Shown: positions 18,470 through 26,397, counted from the first letter of the stretch. The stretch is DNA of 64,000 nucleotides from an uncultured Christensenella sp. (GCA_910578325.1 CAJTQT010000001.1:248001-312000); one strand, 5' to 3'. Notes: generated from the letters alone by a model not told the origin. Translations and numbers: made by a program.

Positions 18470-19186
18470 TCAGCAGAACGCGTGATTTCCTATATTGAGT
18501 TTTATTGTGCGCGAAAGCATCCATTTGCTTGTCGCAGTGCGCGGATTGTAATAGAACAGACATCCGTACGACGGGTCCCAGCCGTTCAGCGCGTCGCGCG
18601 CCGCGTTGTACGCGCTCTGATTCGGCGCAAGATTTATCTGTCCGTCGGCTACGCAGTCAAACGCGCCCGACTGATACACTACGCCCGCTATCGTGTTGGG
18701 GAAAGACGAACTTCTCACCCTGTTTAACACTACCGCGGCAACCGCCACCTGTCCGGTGTACGGCTCGCCTCTCGCCTCGCCGTATACGACTCTCGCAAGC
18801 AGATTCAGATCCGTCGACGACGAAGATCCGCCGCCCGACGTAGAAGTCGAGCCAGAGAGTTTAAGCCCCATTGCCTGCGCCGTTTTCGTTCCTACTATTC
18901 CGTCCGCAGTCAATCCGTTGCGTCTTTGAAAACTGATAACCGCAGCCTTGGTCTTTGCTCCGAATATTCCGTCCGCTCTTCCCGTAAGATATCCCCAGTT
19001 GATAAGTTTCGTCTGCATCGCTTTTACGGTGTCTCCCCGCGAGCCCTGTTTGAGCACCGCGCCGTCCGCTATCGCGTCCGCGTCTATCGGCAGGAAAAAC
19101 GCCATTGCGCCTGCAAACACAACCACTGCAAGAAGAATAAGCAAAACCTTTGTCGCGATTGTAGTTGAATTTTTTTCCATTTGCAT
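18470..19186 (-). CDS. sleB: Spore cortex-lytic enzyme / cell wall hydrolase
   Basis: Lytic transglycosylase-type hydrolase acting on cortex peptidoglycan at germination. The 238-residue protein has an N-terminal membrane/signal segment (about 10-30), a PG_binding_1 domain (LKQGSRGDTVKAMQTKLINWGYL to DGIVGTKTAQAMG), a Ser/Gly linker, and a Hydrolase_2 domain (LLARVVYGEARGEPYTGQVAVAAVVLNR, with the catalytic glutamate in GEARGE). The start at 19186 follows AAAGAGGTGTAAA; a longer in-frame reading upstream lacks a ribosome-binding site. Its pairing with ypeB supports the assignment. Confidence 0.9.
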   Translation of the reverse strand: MQMEKNSTTIATKVLLILLAVVVFAGAMAFFLPIDADAIADGAVLKQGSRGDTVKAMQTKLINWGYLTGRADGIFGAKTKAAVISFQRRNGLTADGIVGTKTAQAMGLKLSGSTSTSGGGSSSSTDLNLLARVVYGEARGEPYTGQVAVAAVVLNRVRSSSFPNTIAGVVYQSGAFDCVADGQINLAPNQSAYNAARDALNGWDPSYGCLFYYNPRTATSKWMLSRTIKLNIGNHAFC

Positions 19187-19283
19187 TTTACACCTCTTTT
19201 CCATAGTGTGTTTGTTGCCACCGCTTTTATACAAATTTAAAATTTCAGGTTTCAACCTCGGCAAAAAAGTCAATACTTGCCTT

Positions 19284-19856
19284 ATGAAATCGGTACATAA
19301 CACTAAAAAACTCCTATGCATTTCAACCGTCGCGCTGTTTTTAATAGCGATATCGTTATTCGCGCTGTGCGCCTGCGATATAAACCGCGACTCGAATCAA
19401 CAGAAACTTGCGGACAGCTGCATACGCATTCACATTCGCGCCAATTCCAACGGTTCGAGCGACCAGTCGGTAAAACTCGCCGTTCGCGACAAAGTGACCG
19501 CGCACCTCGAAAACGCGCTTTCCTCCTGCCGTTCCAAACAGGACGCTCAAAAAATAATCCAACGCGAACGCGCAAACCTTGTGCGGATTGCCGACAATAC
19601 GCTGTCGGCGCACGGATTCTCATATAAAGCGTCCATACGCATCGACAACGAATTCTTTCCCGACAGAACGTATGACGGTTACGAGTTTCCCGCAGGCAAC
19701 TATGACGCGGTCGTGATTAATCTCGGAAGCGGAAACGGCGACAACTGGTGGTGCGTCGCATTTCCTCCGCTCTGCTTCGTGCCCGATACTCAGGACGGCG
19801 AAAAAATAGTCTATAAGTCCTGGATAAAAGAAATGCTGGACAAACTTTTCAACTGA
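19284..19856 (+). CDS. spoIIR: Stage II sporulation protein R
   Basis: Secreted forespore signal that triggers SpoIIGA-dependent activation of mother-cell sigma-E. The 190-residue protein has an N-terminal signal-like helix (about 8-28), then IRIHIRANSNGSSDQSVKLAVRDKV and the family hallmark DNWWCVAFPPLCFV near the C-terminus. The ATG at 19284 lacks a strong ribosome-binding site; the frame is open further upstream but gives no better start. It is divergent from sleB, and an early forespore promoter would be expected but was not recognised. Confidence 0.92.
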   Translation: MKSVHNTKKLLCISTVALFLIAISLFALCACDINRDSNQQKLADSCIRIHIRANSNGSSDQSVKLAVRDKVTAHLENALSSCRSKQDAQKIIQRERANLVRIADNTLSAHGFSYKASIRIDNEFFPDRTYDGYEFPAGNYDAVVINLGSGNGDNWWCVAFPPLCFVPDTQDGEKIVYKSWIKEMLDKLFN

Positions 19857-19990
19857 CGTAAATCGCGGAAATATATGGAGCGTACAATTCCTTATCTCGC
19901 AACTTAAAGACTTAAACCCGATCATCTACTACATATCAACGCGCGAATTGCGTATCGAATGTACACGTCAATTCGTCACAAGGAGAATCT

Positions 19991-20407
19991 ATGAAAATTT
20001 ACAGAGAAATCGTACGCAACACCGCAATGGGCGCGCAATCTATCGACAATATCTTCGGTTATATCGAATGCGATAAACTGAAAAATCTCGCGCTTTCGCA
20101 AAAAGAAGTTATGGAAGAGTTCTATGACAAAGCAAAATCCGAACTCGGCGCGGACGAACTGGAAGAAGCCAAAACGCATCCCGTGCAACGCGCTATGCTC
20201 AAAGCGGGCGTAAAAATGAACGCGAGTTTCGACAACAGCAATTCGCATCTTGCGAGTATGCTCATCGACGGATACAATATGGGAATAACCAGCGTGCAGA
20301 AATGCATCAACGAACTCAATCGCGACGGCGTCGACGTTCCCTCTCTTGCAAACGATCTTATGAAAACCTATGACAAAAACATAAAAGCATTGCGGGAATT
20401 CCTCTGA
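19991..20407 (+). CDS. Small helical protein of unknown function
   Basis: 138 residues, predicted by eye to be an all-alpha bundle: IYREIVRNTAMGAQSIDNIF, a middle region THPVQRAMLKAGVKMNASFDNSNSHLASMLIDGYNMGI, and a C-terminal helix SLANDLMKTYDKNIKALREFL. No signal peptide or cysteine. The pattern resembles short ferritin-like uncharacterised proteins common in gut Clostridia, but I cannot name a function. The start is set by AAGGAGAATCT. It is monocistronic between spoIIR and a candidate small RNA. Confidence 0.75.
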   Translation: MKIYREIVRNTAMGAQSIDNIFGYIECDKLKNLALSQKEVMEEFYDKAKSELGADELEEAKTHPVQRAMLKAGVKMNASFDNSNSHLASMLIDGYNMGITSVQKCINELNRDGVDVPSLANDLMKTYDKNIKALREFL

Positions 20408-20478
20408 TTCCTCTATCTTAGGTCTACGCGGAGAATGTATTACAGGCTATACAAAAATAAACAGCCTGTCAGTAACAG

Positions 20479-20507
20479 TTGCAAATGACGGAATGTTATG
20501 CTAAACT
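20479..20507 (+). promoter_or_regulatory. Promoter of the candidate small RNA
   Basis: TTGCAA (20479-20484), a 17-bp spacer and TAAACT (20502-20507). This places the transcription start at about 20514, exactly where the long outer stem of the RNA begins. The segment ATGYTAAACTATT is shared with the region upstream of spo0A. Confidence 0.5.
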
Positions 20508-20513
20508 ATTTTC

Positions 20514-20666
20514 GGCACACAAACTTTATAAATAAATTTCTTTCCCAAGACAATACTAACCCTCGGCGGTTAAGTGTGTCCATTTTTCCTCGTCTTGGGA
20601 AAGTTTGTGTGCCAACATATTTTGGATACACTCCTGCAATGCGTCACTTATGTGACGCACTTTTTT
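20514..20666 (+). ncRNA. Candidate structured small RNA, about 150 nt
   Basis: The transcript would open with GGCACACAAACTTT (20514-20527), which pairs perfectly over 14 bp with AAAGTTTGTGTGCC (20600-20613). Stacked on it, after an A/U-rich asymmetric bulge of 16 nt, CCCAAGAC (20544-20551) pairs with GTCTTGGG (20592-20599). The 40-nt apical region holds a further TAACC/GGTTA hairpin. A strong intrinsic terminator closes the unit at 20641-20666. No open frame of note lies inside. The rod shape recalls 6S RNA, but I cannot match it to a known family. Confidence 0.6.
20641..20666 (+). terminator. Intrinsic terminator of the candidate small RNA
   Basis: GCGTCAC-TTAT-GTGACGC, extended by a T-A pair, followed by AC and six T residues. 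A textbook Rho-independent terminator 71 bp before mrnC. Confidence 0.85.
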
Positions 20667-20736
20667 ACTCCAAACCGTTTTTCATCATATTAATACTTTG
20701 ATTGTCTTAAAACACATTTTGTGTTACACTTATGAT

Positions 20737-21162
20737 ATGAACGCACATCCGTCCGTATTCGAATTGAAAAATCCAGTTAAAAAAGAAGAAGCGCTTGCAC
20801 TTCACCCGATGTCGCTGGCGTTTGTCGGTGACGCCGTCCAGTCGCTTTATACGCGTACGCGCGTAACCGTTGGCGCAACTCTCAAAAAAACAGGCGAACT
20901 TCATCGCGAAGTTACGCAAATAGTAAAAGCGGTGGCACAAGCCGCCGAAGCGGAAAAATTATACGATCTTTTCAACGAAGATGAACAGGATTTGTTCCGC
21001 CGCGCGCGCAACTGCAAAATCCAGACGTCCGCGAAACACGCCGATCCCGCTCAATACCGTAAAGCAAGCGGTTTCGAAGCGGTGCTCGGCTATCTGTATC
21101 TTACAGGCGATACCGAACGTCTGGAAAAATTCCTGTCAGCCTGCTTCGAACAAAACGACTGA
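20737..21162 (+). CDS. mrnC: Mini-ribonuclease III
   Basis: Dimeric RNase III catalytic domain without a dsRNA-binding domain; matures 23S rRNA ends in Bacillota. From the ATG at 20737 it is 141 residues. The RNase III signature is MSLAFVGDAVQSLYTR, and NCKIQTSAKHADPAQYRKASGFEAVLGYLYL contains the second acidic site (E in FEAVLGYLY). No clear ribosome-binding site precedes this ATG. The order mrnC-rlmB-sigH is conserved in many Clostridia and supports the call. Confidence 0.9.
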   Translation: MNAHPSVFELKNPVKKEEALALHPMSLAFVGDAVQSLYTRTRVTVGATLKKTGELHREVTQIVKAVAQAAEAEKLYDLFNEDEQDLFRRARNCKIQTSAKHADPAQYRKASGFEAVLGYLYLTGDTERLEKFLSACFEQND

Positions 21163-21237
21163 CGCCTGCGCGCAGACAGTCTCCAAAGCGAGCCGCAGAC
21201 AAATCACAAATATACGCTTTATGCGTGTGAGGTATTT

Positions 21238-21960
21238 ATGTACATATTCGGAAGAAATCCCGTCAAGGAAGCATACCGCTCGGGAAAAACCGTAGACAAA
21301 CTTTATATGCTCAAAGGCGAGTTCGACCCCGCATTGAGTTCTATACGCGCGCTTGCAAAAGAAGCGCGTACGGTGGTAAGTTTCGCCGACCGCGCCCTTC
21401 TCGACAAACTCTCGGGAGGCGGCAACCATCAGGGCGTCGTCGCCGCAGTGACGGATTTCGAATACTGCGAAGTGCAGGATATAATCAACAGAGCCAAAGA
21501 AAAAGACGAGCCGTTGCTAATTGTTTTGCTTGACGGAATCACCGACCCGCACAATCTCGGAGCAATAATCCGCAGCGCGGAATGCTTCGGCGCGCACGGA
21601 ATAGTCATTCCCAAACACCGCAGCGTGAGCGTGAACGACACCGTCGTCAAAGTTGCAAGCGGCGCAACAGAATATATGCCGATTGCAAAAGTTACAAACA
21701 TCAACGACGTTATCCGCGACTTAAAAGAACAGAATGTATGGGTTTATGCAACCGATTTTGACGGTAAAACTCCTAAATCGGTAAATTTGAGCGGAAATCT
21801 CGCAATCGTGATAGGAAGCGAGGGCGAAGGCATCCACCGTCTTACAAAGCAACTTTGCGACGATACGCTGACCATTCCGCAATTCGGAGAAGTTAACAGT
21901 CTAAACGCGTCCGTTGCCGCAGGTATTGTGCTTTACGAAGCGGTACGCCAACGCAGATGA
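21238..21960 (+). CDS. rlmB: 23S rRNA 2'-O-ribose methyltransferase, TrmH/RlmB family
   Basis: SpoU-class SAM-dependent methyltransferase of rRNA. The 240-residue protein has an N-terminal substrate-binding domain (1-75, MYIFGRNPVKEAYRSG) and the trefoil-knot SPOUT domain with motif 1 DPHNLGAIIRSAECFG, motif 2 IVIGSEGEGIHRL, and motif 3 IPQFGEVNSLNASVAAGIVLYEA. The assignment to RlmB rather than another TrmH relative rests on length and context. Confidence 0.92.
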   Translation: MYIFGRNPVKEAYRSGKTVDKLYMLKGEFDPALSSIRALAKEARTVVSFADRALLDKLSGGGNHQGVVAAVTDFEYCEVQDIINRAKEKDEPLLIVLLDGITDPHNLGAIIRSAECFGAHGIVIPKHRSVSVNDTVVKVASGATEYMPIAKVTNINDVIRDLKEQNVWVYATDFDGKTPKSVNLSGNLAIVIGSEGEGIHRLTKQLCDDTLTIPQFGEVNSLNASVAAGIVLYEAVRQRR

Positions 21961-22048
21961 CAAAAACTCCGTCGCACAGTCAAAACAAACGTCAAACGCG
22001 AAAATCCAAAAATCAACGAAGCAATTACAGATTTCGGAATTAACAGTT

Positions 22049-22591
22049 ATGACCGCAAGTGAAAAAGAACTCATCAAACGCGCCCGCAACGGAGACGTTC
22101 AGGCGGAAAACGAGGTGTTGACTGCATACGCGCCTCTTGTCAAGTCTATCGCGCGGTCTTTTTACGTTATAGGCGAAGACGGAGACGAACTCATTCAAAT
22201 GGGAATGATAGGACTTATGCGCGCCGTGCGAACATACGACGCCGAGAATACTGCGACGTTTAAAACCTATGCCTCACACTGTATACGAAATACGATCGTC
22301 GATGCCGTACGCAAACAGAACGCGCATCCCGACAGCGACAATATCGACGACGTAATGCTCTTTTCAGACGAACAGGAGCCCGAACGTATTTATATAGAGG
22401 ACGAAACGTCGCGTTTGCTTCTGGAAACCATTTCAGCAACTCTGAATGACCGCGAAATGAGCGTTTTAAAACTTTTTCTCGATGCGATGTCCTATGCCGA
22501 AATATCAGAAAAACTCGGCATCGAAAAGAAGCAGGTAGATAATACTATTTACGCATTAAGGAAAAAAATAAAGAAAATTTTGAATAAATGA
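22049..22591 (+). CDS. sigH: SigH-like RNA polymerase sigma factor (sigma-30)
   Basis: Directs transcription of early stationary-phase and sporulation genes. From the ATG at 22049 it is 180 residues, shorter than the usual 210-220 mainly at the N-terminus. Region 2 is LIKRARNGDVQAENEVLTAYAPLV through DELIQMGMIGLMRAVRTYD and FKTYASHCIRNTIVDAVRK; region 4 is LNDREMSVLKLFLDAMSYAEISEKLGIEKKQVDNTIYALRKKIKK. Its position after mrnC and rlmB fits sigH. The ribosome-binding site is weak (CGGAAT), so the start is tentative. Confidence 0.85.
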   Translation: MTASEKELIKRARNGDVQAENEVLTAYAPLVKSIARSFYVIGEDGDELIQMGMIGLMRAVRTYDAENTATFKTYASHCIRNTIVDAVRKQNAHPDSDNIDDVMLFSDEQEPERIYIEDETSRLLLETISATLNDREMSVLKLFLDAMSYAEISEKLGIEKKQVDNTIYALRKKIKKILNK

Positions 22592-22611
22592 TTTGTTTAT
22601 ATTAAATTTTC

Positions 22612-23094
22612 CCACACAAAACACATCCCACAAAACACGGAGGTTTTGCGAATCCCTTCGGGTTGCTTCTTCCTCTACAAAAGGGGGCGGGTTAGACTTT
22701 AAATGAAATAACCCCCTCTTTCCCTTCGGGCTTTAAATATACGCGGTTTGCGAAGCAATCCCGCTTGCCCGCTTTGGCTACCGACAGTCCACCGGACTGT
22801 CGGCTTAACGCGTCGCGCCGTTCACGTTCCCCCTTCCCATTCGGGCGGGTCCCACGCTCGGCGGGGGACACCTGCGCCCTGCGCACAACAAGTAGCGTCC
22901 GCTTTCACTTCACAAAATATGTTTTGTGAAGTGAAAGATTATGCCACTCGTTCGCGGGCAAAAAACAACACTTGCCCGCTCGCTTGTACTGTACGTTAGT
23001 GCTTGTATCGCACTTTGGCGCGCGCCCTGCACGCGCTGAACTTTCTCTATCAGAGTGTTCATAGTGGATACACTCGCTCGGACTGTTAAAATTA
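22612..23094. repeat. Composite intergenic hairpin repeat, copy R4
   Basis: Fills the space between sigH and lysS. It contains TCCCACAAAAC-ACGGAG-GTTTTGCG (22627 onward), the GGTTGCTTCTTCCTCTACAA start module, an inserted ACCGACAGTCC/GGACTGTCGG hairpin near 22783-22804, the block nearly identical to R3 (22811-23083), a perfect 15-bp hairpin TTTCACTTCACAAAA-TATG-TTTTGTGAAGTGAAA, the core TTATGCCACTCGTTC, the hairpin GCGGGCA/TGCCCGC (22954-22979) and one TGCACGCGCTGAACTTTC module. No gene is visible. Confidence 0.8.
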
Positions 23095-23140
23095 TAAAAC
23101 CGCGATATTGAGATGAGTGACGAGAAAGAGACGTTTTGGC
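23095..23140. repeat. Truncated palindromic element H4
   Basis: About 46 bp matching the left arm of H3 (TAAAACCGCGATATTGAGAT and the following GACGAGAAAGAGACGTTTT), then lost. It lies just upstream of the intact H5, as the decayed H2 lies upstream of H3. Confidence 0.65.
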
Positions 23141-23161
23141 GATTGTCTATAATTGTTATAG

Positions 23162-23288
23162 TAAAACCGCGATATTTGGATGCAGTGCGCGAAAACGCTC
23201 ATTTTCAGAACCGCCAAGTGTACATATCGTACACGACGGGGCTGAAAATGAGCGTTGACAAAGCAATGCGCCAAATAGCGCGGTTTTA
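23162..23288. repeat. 127-bp palindromic element H5 ending in the lysS stop codon
   Basis: Identical to H1 except at three positions. One C-to-T in the left inner arm (CGCTCATTTTCAG) is matched by G-to-A in the right arm (CTGAAAATGAGCG), keeping the pair. The third difference is a single A-to-C near the right end. The terminal TTA (23286-23288) is the complement of the lysS TAA stop. Confidence 0.85.
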
Positions 23289-24785
23289 CTTTATGGGACG
23301 CATCGTGGGAAACAACAAAACATCCCTGATCGACGCAGAATCAGTCAGCACCATAACCATACGGTCGATACCGATGCCGACCCCGCCGGTAGGAGGCATT
23401 CCGTATTCGAGCGCGGTACAGAAATCCTCATCGTAGGGCTGGGCTTCTTCGTCTCCTTTGGCTTTTGCAAGCATCTGCTGTTCGAAGCGCGCGCGCTGGT
23501 CGAGAGGGTCGTTAAGTTCGCTGAAAGCGTTTCCGCCCTCGCTGGCGCATACAAAAAACTCAAATCTCTCGGTAAGACGAGAATCGGACGGTTTACGTTT
23601 TGCAAGCGGGCTGACTTCTACGGGATAATCCGTAATAAATACGGGGCCTGTAAGTTTGCTTTCCACAAAGCAATCGAACACTTCGTAAAGCGCGGTGCCC
23701 CAGGTCGTATCATCCGCCAAATCAAGACCGAGACCGTTGGCTTTGGCGATAAGAGTTTCAAGCGGTTCGCTGTCGAAATCTATACCCGTGTACTTTTTTA
23801 CTGCCTCTATCATAGTCAGTCTTTCCCACGGAGTCTTAAAACTGAGCGGCTGTCCCTGATAGGTGATATCAAGAGTACCGCAGACTTTCATACAGGCGGC
23901 AGAATAAAGTTCTTCCGTGACTTCCATCATTTCTTTGTAATCGGCATACGCCTGATAGAATTCAATAGTCGTAAACTCGGGATTGTGTCTTGTATCCATA
24001 CCCTCGTTGCGGAACTGTCTGCCTATTTCGTATACTTTTTCGAATCCGCCGACAATACAGCGTTTAAGATGCAATTCCGTAGCGATACGCAGATACATAT
24101 CTATGTCGAGCGTATTGTGGTGGGTAATAAAGGGACGCGCGTTCGCGCCGCCTGCAAGCGTATTGAGAATGGGCGTTTCAACTTCGATAAACCCTTTCCC
24201 GTCCAGCACTTCGCGGATTGTCGAAATGATTTTACTGCGCTTGACAAACACGTCTTTAACTTCGGGATTCGCGATGAGGTCGACATAACGCTGACGGTAT
24301 CTGAGTTCAGTATCGCGGAGTCCGTGATACTTTTCGGGAAGCGGAAGCAAGGATTTAGAAAGCAATACGGCCTTTCTCACGTGCACGGATATTTCGCCCG
24401 TTTTGGTTTTGAAAACCTCGCCCTCTATGCCTATAATATCGCCGATATCCCATTTTTTGAACGCCTGATACTCTTCCACGCCCATATCGTCGCGACTGAA
24501 ATAACCCTGCATTTTGCCGTCCGAATCGAGAACGTGTCCGAAACTCGCTTTTCCCATAATGCGTTTGGACACCATTCTGCCCGCGATTTTGACCGTCTTG
24601 CCCTCAAATTCCTCGAATGCGGACGTAATCTTACCCGCCGTAGACGTTCTCTCATAGGAGGTACGCTCAAACGGATTCTGTCCTGCGGCGGTCATTTCGG
24701 CAAGTTTTTCGATTCTGACTTTGCGCACTTCGTTGGCGTCGACTTCCGGACGGTTATCAACTGCGTTTATCTGTTCTTCGCTCAT
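23286..24785 (-). CDS. lysS: Lysyl-tRNA synthetase (class II)
   Basis: Charges tRNA-Lys. 499 residues, normal for the family. N-terminal OB-fold anticodon domain (VKIAGRMVSKRIMGKASFGHV); class II motif 1 near FIEVETPILNTLAGGANARPF; motif 2 FRNEGMDTRHNPEFTTIEFYQAYADY; motif 3 GMPPTGGVGIGIDRMVMVLT. It ends in the usual RDVLLFPTMRP. It follows greA by 102 bp, a spacing that includes a GCGCCCT/AGGGCGC hairpin near 24846-24866 which may partly terminate or process the transcript. Confidence 0.97.
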   Translation of the reverse strand: MSEEQINAVDNRPEVDANEVRKVRIEKLAEMTAAGQNPFERTSYERTSTAGKITSAFEEFEGKTVKIAGRMVSKRIMGKASFGHVLDSDGKMQGYFSRDDMGVEEYQAFKKWDIGDIIGIEGEVFKTKTGEISVHVRKAVLLSKSLLPLPEKYHGLRDTELRYRQRYVDLIANPEVKDVFVKRSKIISTIREVLDGKGFIEVETPILNTLAGGANARPFITHHNTLDIDMYLRIATELHLKRCIVGGFEKVYEIGRQFRNEGMDTRHNPEFTTIEFYQAYADYKEMMEVTEELYSAACMKVCGTLDITYQGQPLSFKTPWERLTMIEAVKKYTGIDFDSEPLETLIAKANGLGLDLADDTTWGTALYEVFDCFVESKLTGPVFITDYPVEVSPLAKRKPSDSRLTERFEFFVCASEGGNAFSELNDPLDQRARFEQQMLAKAKGDEEAQPYDEDFCTALEYGMPPTGGVGIGIDRMVMVLTDSASIRDVLLFPTMRPIK

Positions 24786-24887
24786 ATCTGTCTCTCAAAA
24801 TTATGCGTCGGCTGTCAGACACGGCGCATTCCGTATAAAACGGTGCGCCCTAAAACAGGGCGCAAACTGATTTTATGTATTTGTCGG

Positions 24888-25367
24888 TTATTTTATAGAA
24901 ATAATCTTATATTTTTCCGTTCCGCCGTGAATGTTGGCAAAGGCAACGGTCTCGTTCGACTTTTTGCCGATGAGCGCCTTTCCCAGCGGCGATTCATTGC
25001 TGATTTTACCTTTTGCAAAATCCGCTTCCGTTTCGCCGACGATCTGAACGTCCATAACGCGCTCGTCGTCATCGTCCGTTTCTCCGAGGTATTCAACCGT
25101 AACGACGTGTCCGATAGAAACTCTGTTCGTGCCCGCCTTTTCAATGATTTTGGCGTTTTTGATTCTCTCTTCGAGGTCCTTGATTTCCTGAGCAACCTGA
25201 CTTTCTTCCTGCTTTGCGGCATCGTATTCCGCATTTTCGCTCAAATCGCCGAGTTCTCTTGCGTGTTGCAATTTCTTCGCCACGTCACCGCGCAGATACA
25301 CGATGAGATAGTCGAGACGTTGCTTTAATTCTTCAAGACCTTCCTGTGTCAAAATGACTTCTTTCAT
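24888..25367 (-). CDS. greA: Transcription elongation factor GreA
   Basis: Stimulates transcript cleavage by stalled RNA polymerase. The 159-residue protein has an N-terminal coiled coil with the acidic tip NAEYDAAKQEES (about 41-52) and a C-terminal FKBP-like domain with ESPLGKALIGKKSNETV. Length and layout are canonical. The start follows AAGGAGTATAT. It is upstream of lysS, a common greA-lysS arrangement in Bacillota. Confidence 0.96.
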   Translation of the reverse strand: MKEVILTQEGLEELKQRLDYLIVYLRGDVAKKLQHARELGDLSENAEYDAAKQEESQVAQEIKDLEERIKNAKIIEKAGTNRVSIGHVVTVEYLGETDDDDERVMDVQIVGETEADFAKGKISNESPLGKALIGKKSNETVAFANIHGGTEKYKIISIK

Positions 25368-25447
25368 ATATACTCCTTAGCGTCGTTGCCGCATACTCGC
25401 TGCCGTACCGTGTACGGCGGCAAATGTCAACTCCGCTTGTTTTTCAT

Positions 25448-26254
25448 TTATTTTTCGGATTCCTCTTCCTCGGAAACTTCGTCCTGCGGTTCGTCCTCGG
25501 ATTCAGTTTCGGATTCTTCTTCGTCAGCCTCTTCTTCGTCGGCACTATCCTCGGAATTTTCGATTGCCTCGGTTTCTTCCTCCGCGACGTACGCTTCATC
25601 TGCGACAACTGCTTCCGCCGTCTCTTCAACGGTTTCGCTGTCTGCATTGCGCGCCGCTTCCTCCGCCGCCGCAATCGCCTCTTGCTGCGCTCTGATTTCG
25701 GCGACTTTTTCCTCTTTCATCGCTTCTATCTTCTCTTCGTCGGGCTTATATTTGGGCGTAAGAACCATAACCTTGATTTCTATGGTTTCGAATTTGAATC
25801 CGAATTCGCCCATAAACATATCTTCCAGCAACAGTCTGAGATAAGTTTCGACCTCGATGACGTCTTTATCGACAACCTTGATATTGACTTTGAGGCGCAT
25901 TCCGTAATCGTCCTGAACAAGCACGACTTTTTTGCACTTTACGCCTTCCATACCGGCGCACGCCTGTCTGACTATTTTGGTGATGACCTTCGAAGACACT
26001 CTCACCGAGCCGCCTTTTTCCGTCCTGACCACAACGTCTTTAACCACCTCGCTGTTGATAAACATCATAGCCAGCGCGCTCGACGCCAAAACGACGTACA
26101 GAATCGCAAGCGTAATCATAAGACCGCGCACGAGTTCGCTGTTAAACTCGTCGGTGTTGATTCCGCCGAATGCCGTAACAATCAGTATCATAATCAAAAT
26201 GATTGCCACAACAATACTTGCCGAAGTAAAGATTTTTTCGAGATTCTTTTTCAT
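25448..26254 (-). CDS. AmaP-like membrane protein with a long acidic tail
   Basis: 268 residues from the ATG at 26254, which has GGAGGCAAAT. Two membrane helices (about 11-31 and 45-65) with a short loop precede an Asp23-like region (SVRVSSKVITKIVRQACAGMEGVKCKKV, about 85-160). The final 90 or so residues are low-complexity Glu/Ala/Asp. AmaP anchors Asp23-type envelope-stress proteins at the membrane; the acidic extension is not usual for the family. A promoter and a 5'-UTR hairpin GACCGTC/GACGGTC (26265-26282) lie upstream. Confidence 0.7.
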   Translation of the reverse strand: MKKNLEKIFTSASIVVAIILIMILIVTAFGGINTDEFNSELVRGLMITLAILYVVLASSALAMMFINSEVVKDVVVRTEKGGSVRVSSKVITKIVRQACAGMEGVKCKKVVLVQDDYGMRLKVNIKVVDKDVIEVETYLRLLLEDMFMGEFGFKFETIEIKVMVLTPKYKPDEEKIEAMKEEKVAEIRAQQEAIAAAEEAARNADSETVEETAEAVVADEAYVAEEETEAIENSEDSADEEEADEEESETESEDEPQDEVSEEEESEK

Positions 26255-26297
26255 ATTTGCCTCCGACCGTCGGGCGACGGTCAAATATTGCTTATAT

Positions 26298-26326
26298 AAT
26301 ATATACTAACAGGTGTAAATAGTCAA
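26298..26326 (-). promoter_or_regulatory. Promoter of the AmaP-like gene
   Basis: TTGACT (26326-26321), a 17-bp spacer and TATATT (26303-26298) on the minus strand, about 45 bp upstream of the start codon. Confidence 0.65.
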
Positions 26327-26397
26327 CCTGCTGTTATAGAATTATATTGTCTGTAATTCGCAGATTTTATGACAGACAACGCTTTATACGGCAGAAT

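Noticed and set aside
20514..20666. Riboswitch for mrnC rather than an independent RNA
   Set aside because: The terminator is constitutive-looking, with no alternative antiterminator pairing seen, and mrnC is not a typical riboswitch target; kept as an independent RNA candidate.
24786..24887. T-box leader for lysS
   Set aside because: The spacer is too short and lacks a T-box sequence; lysS follows greA in an operon.
23985..25328. A 447-codon open frame on the plus strand
   Set aside because: Antisense to lysS and greA and crossing their intergenic region; composition not protein-like.
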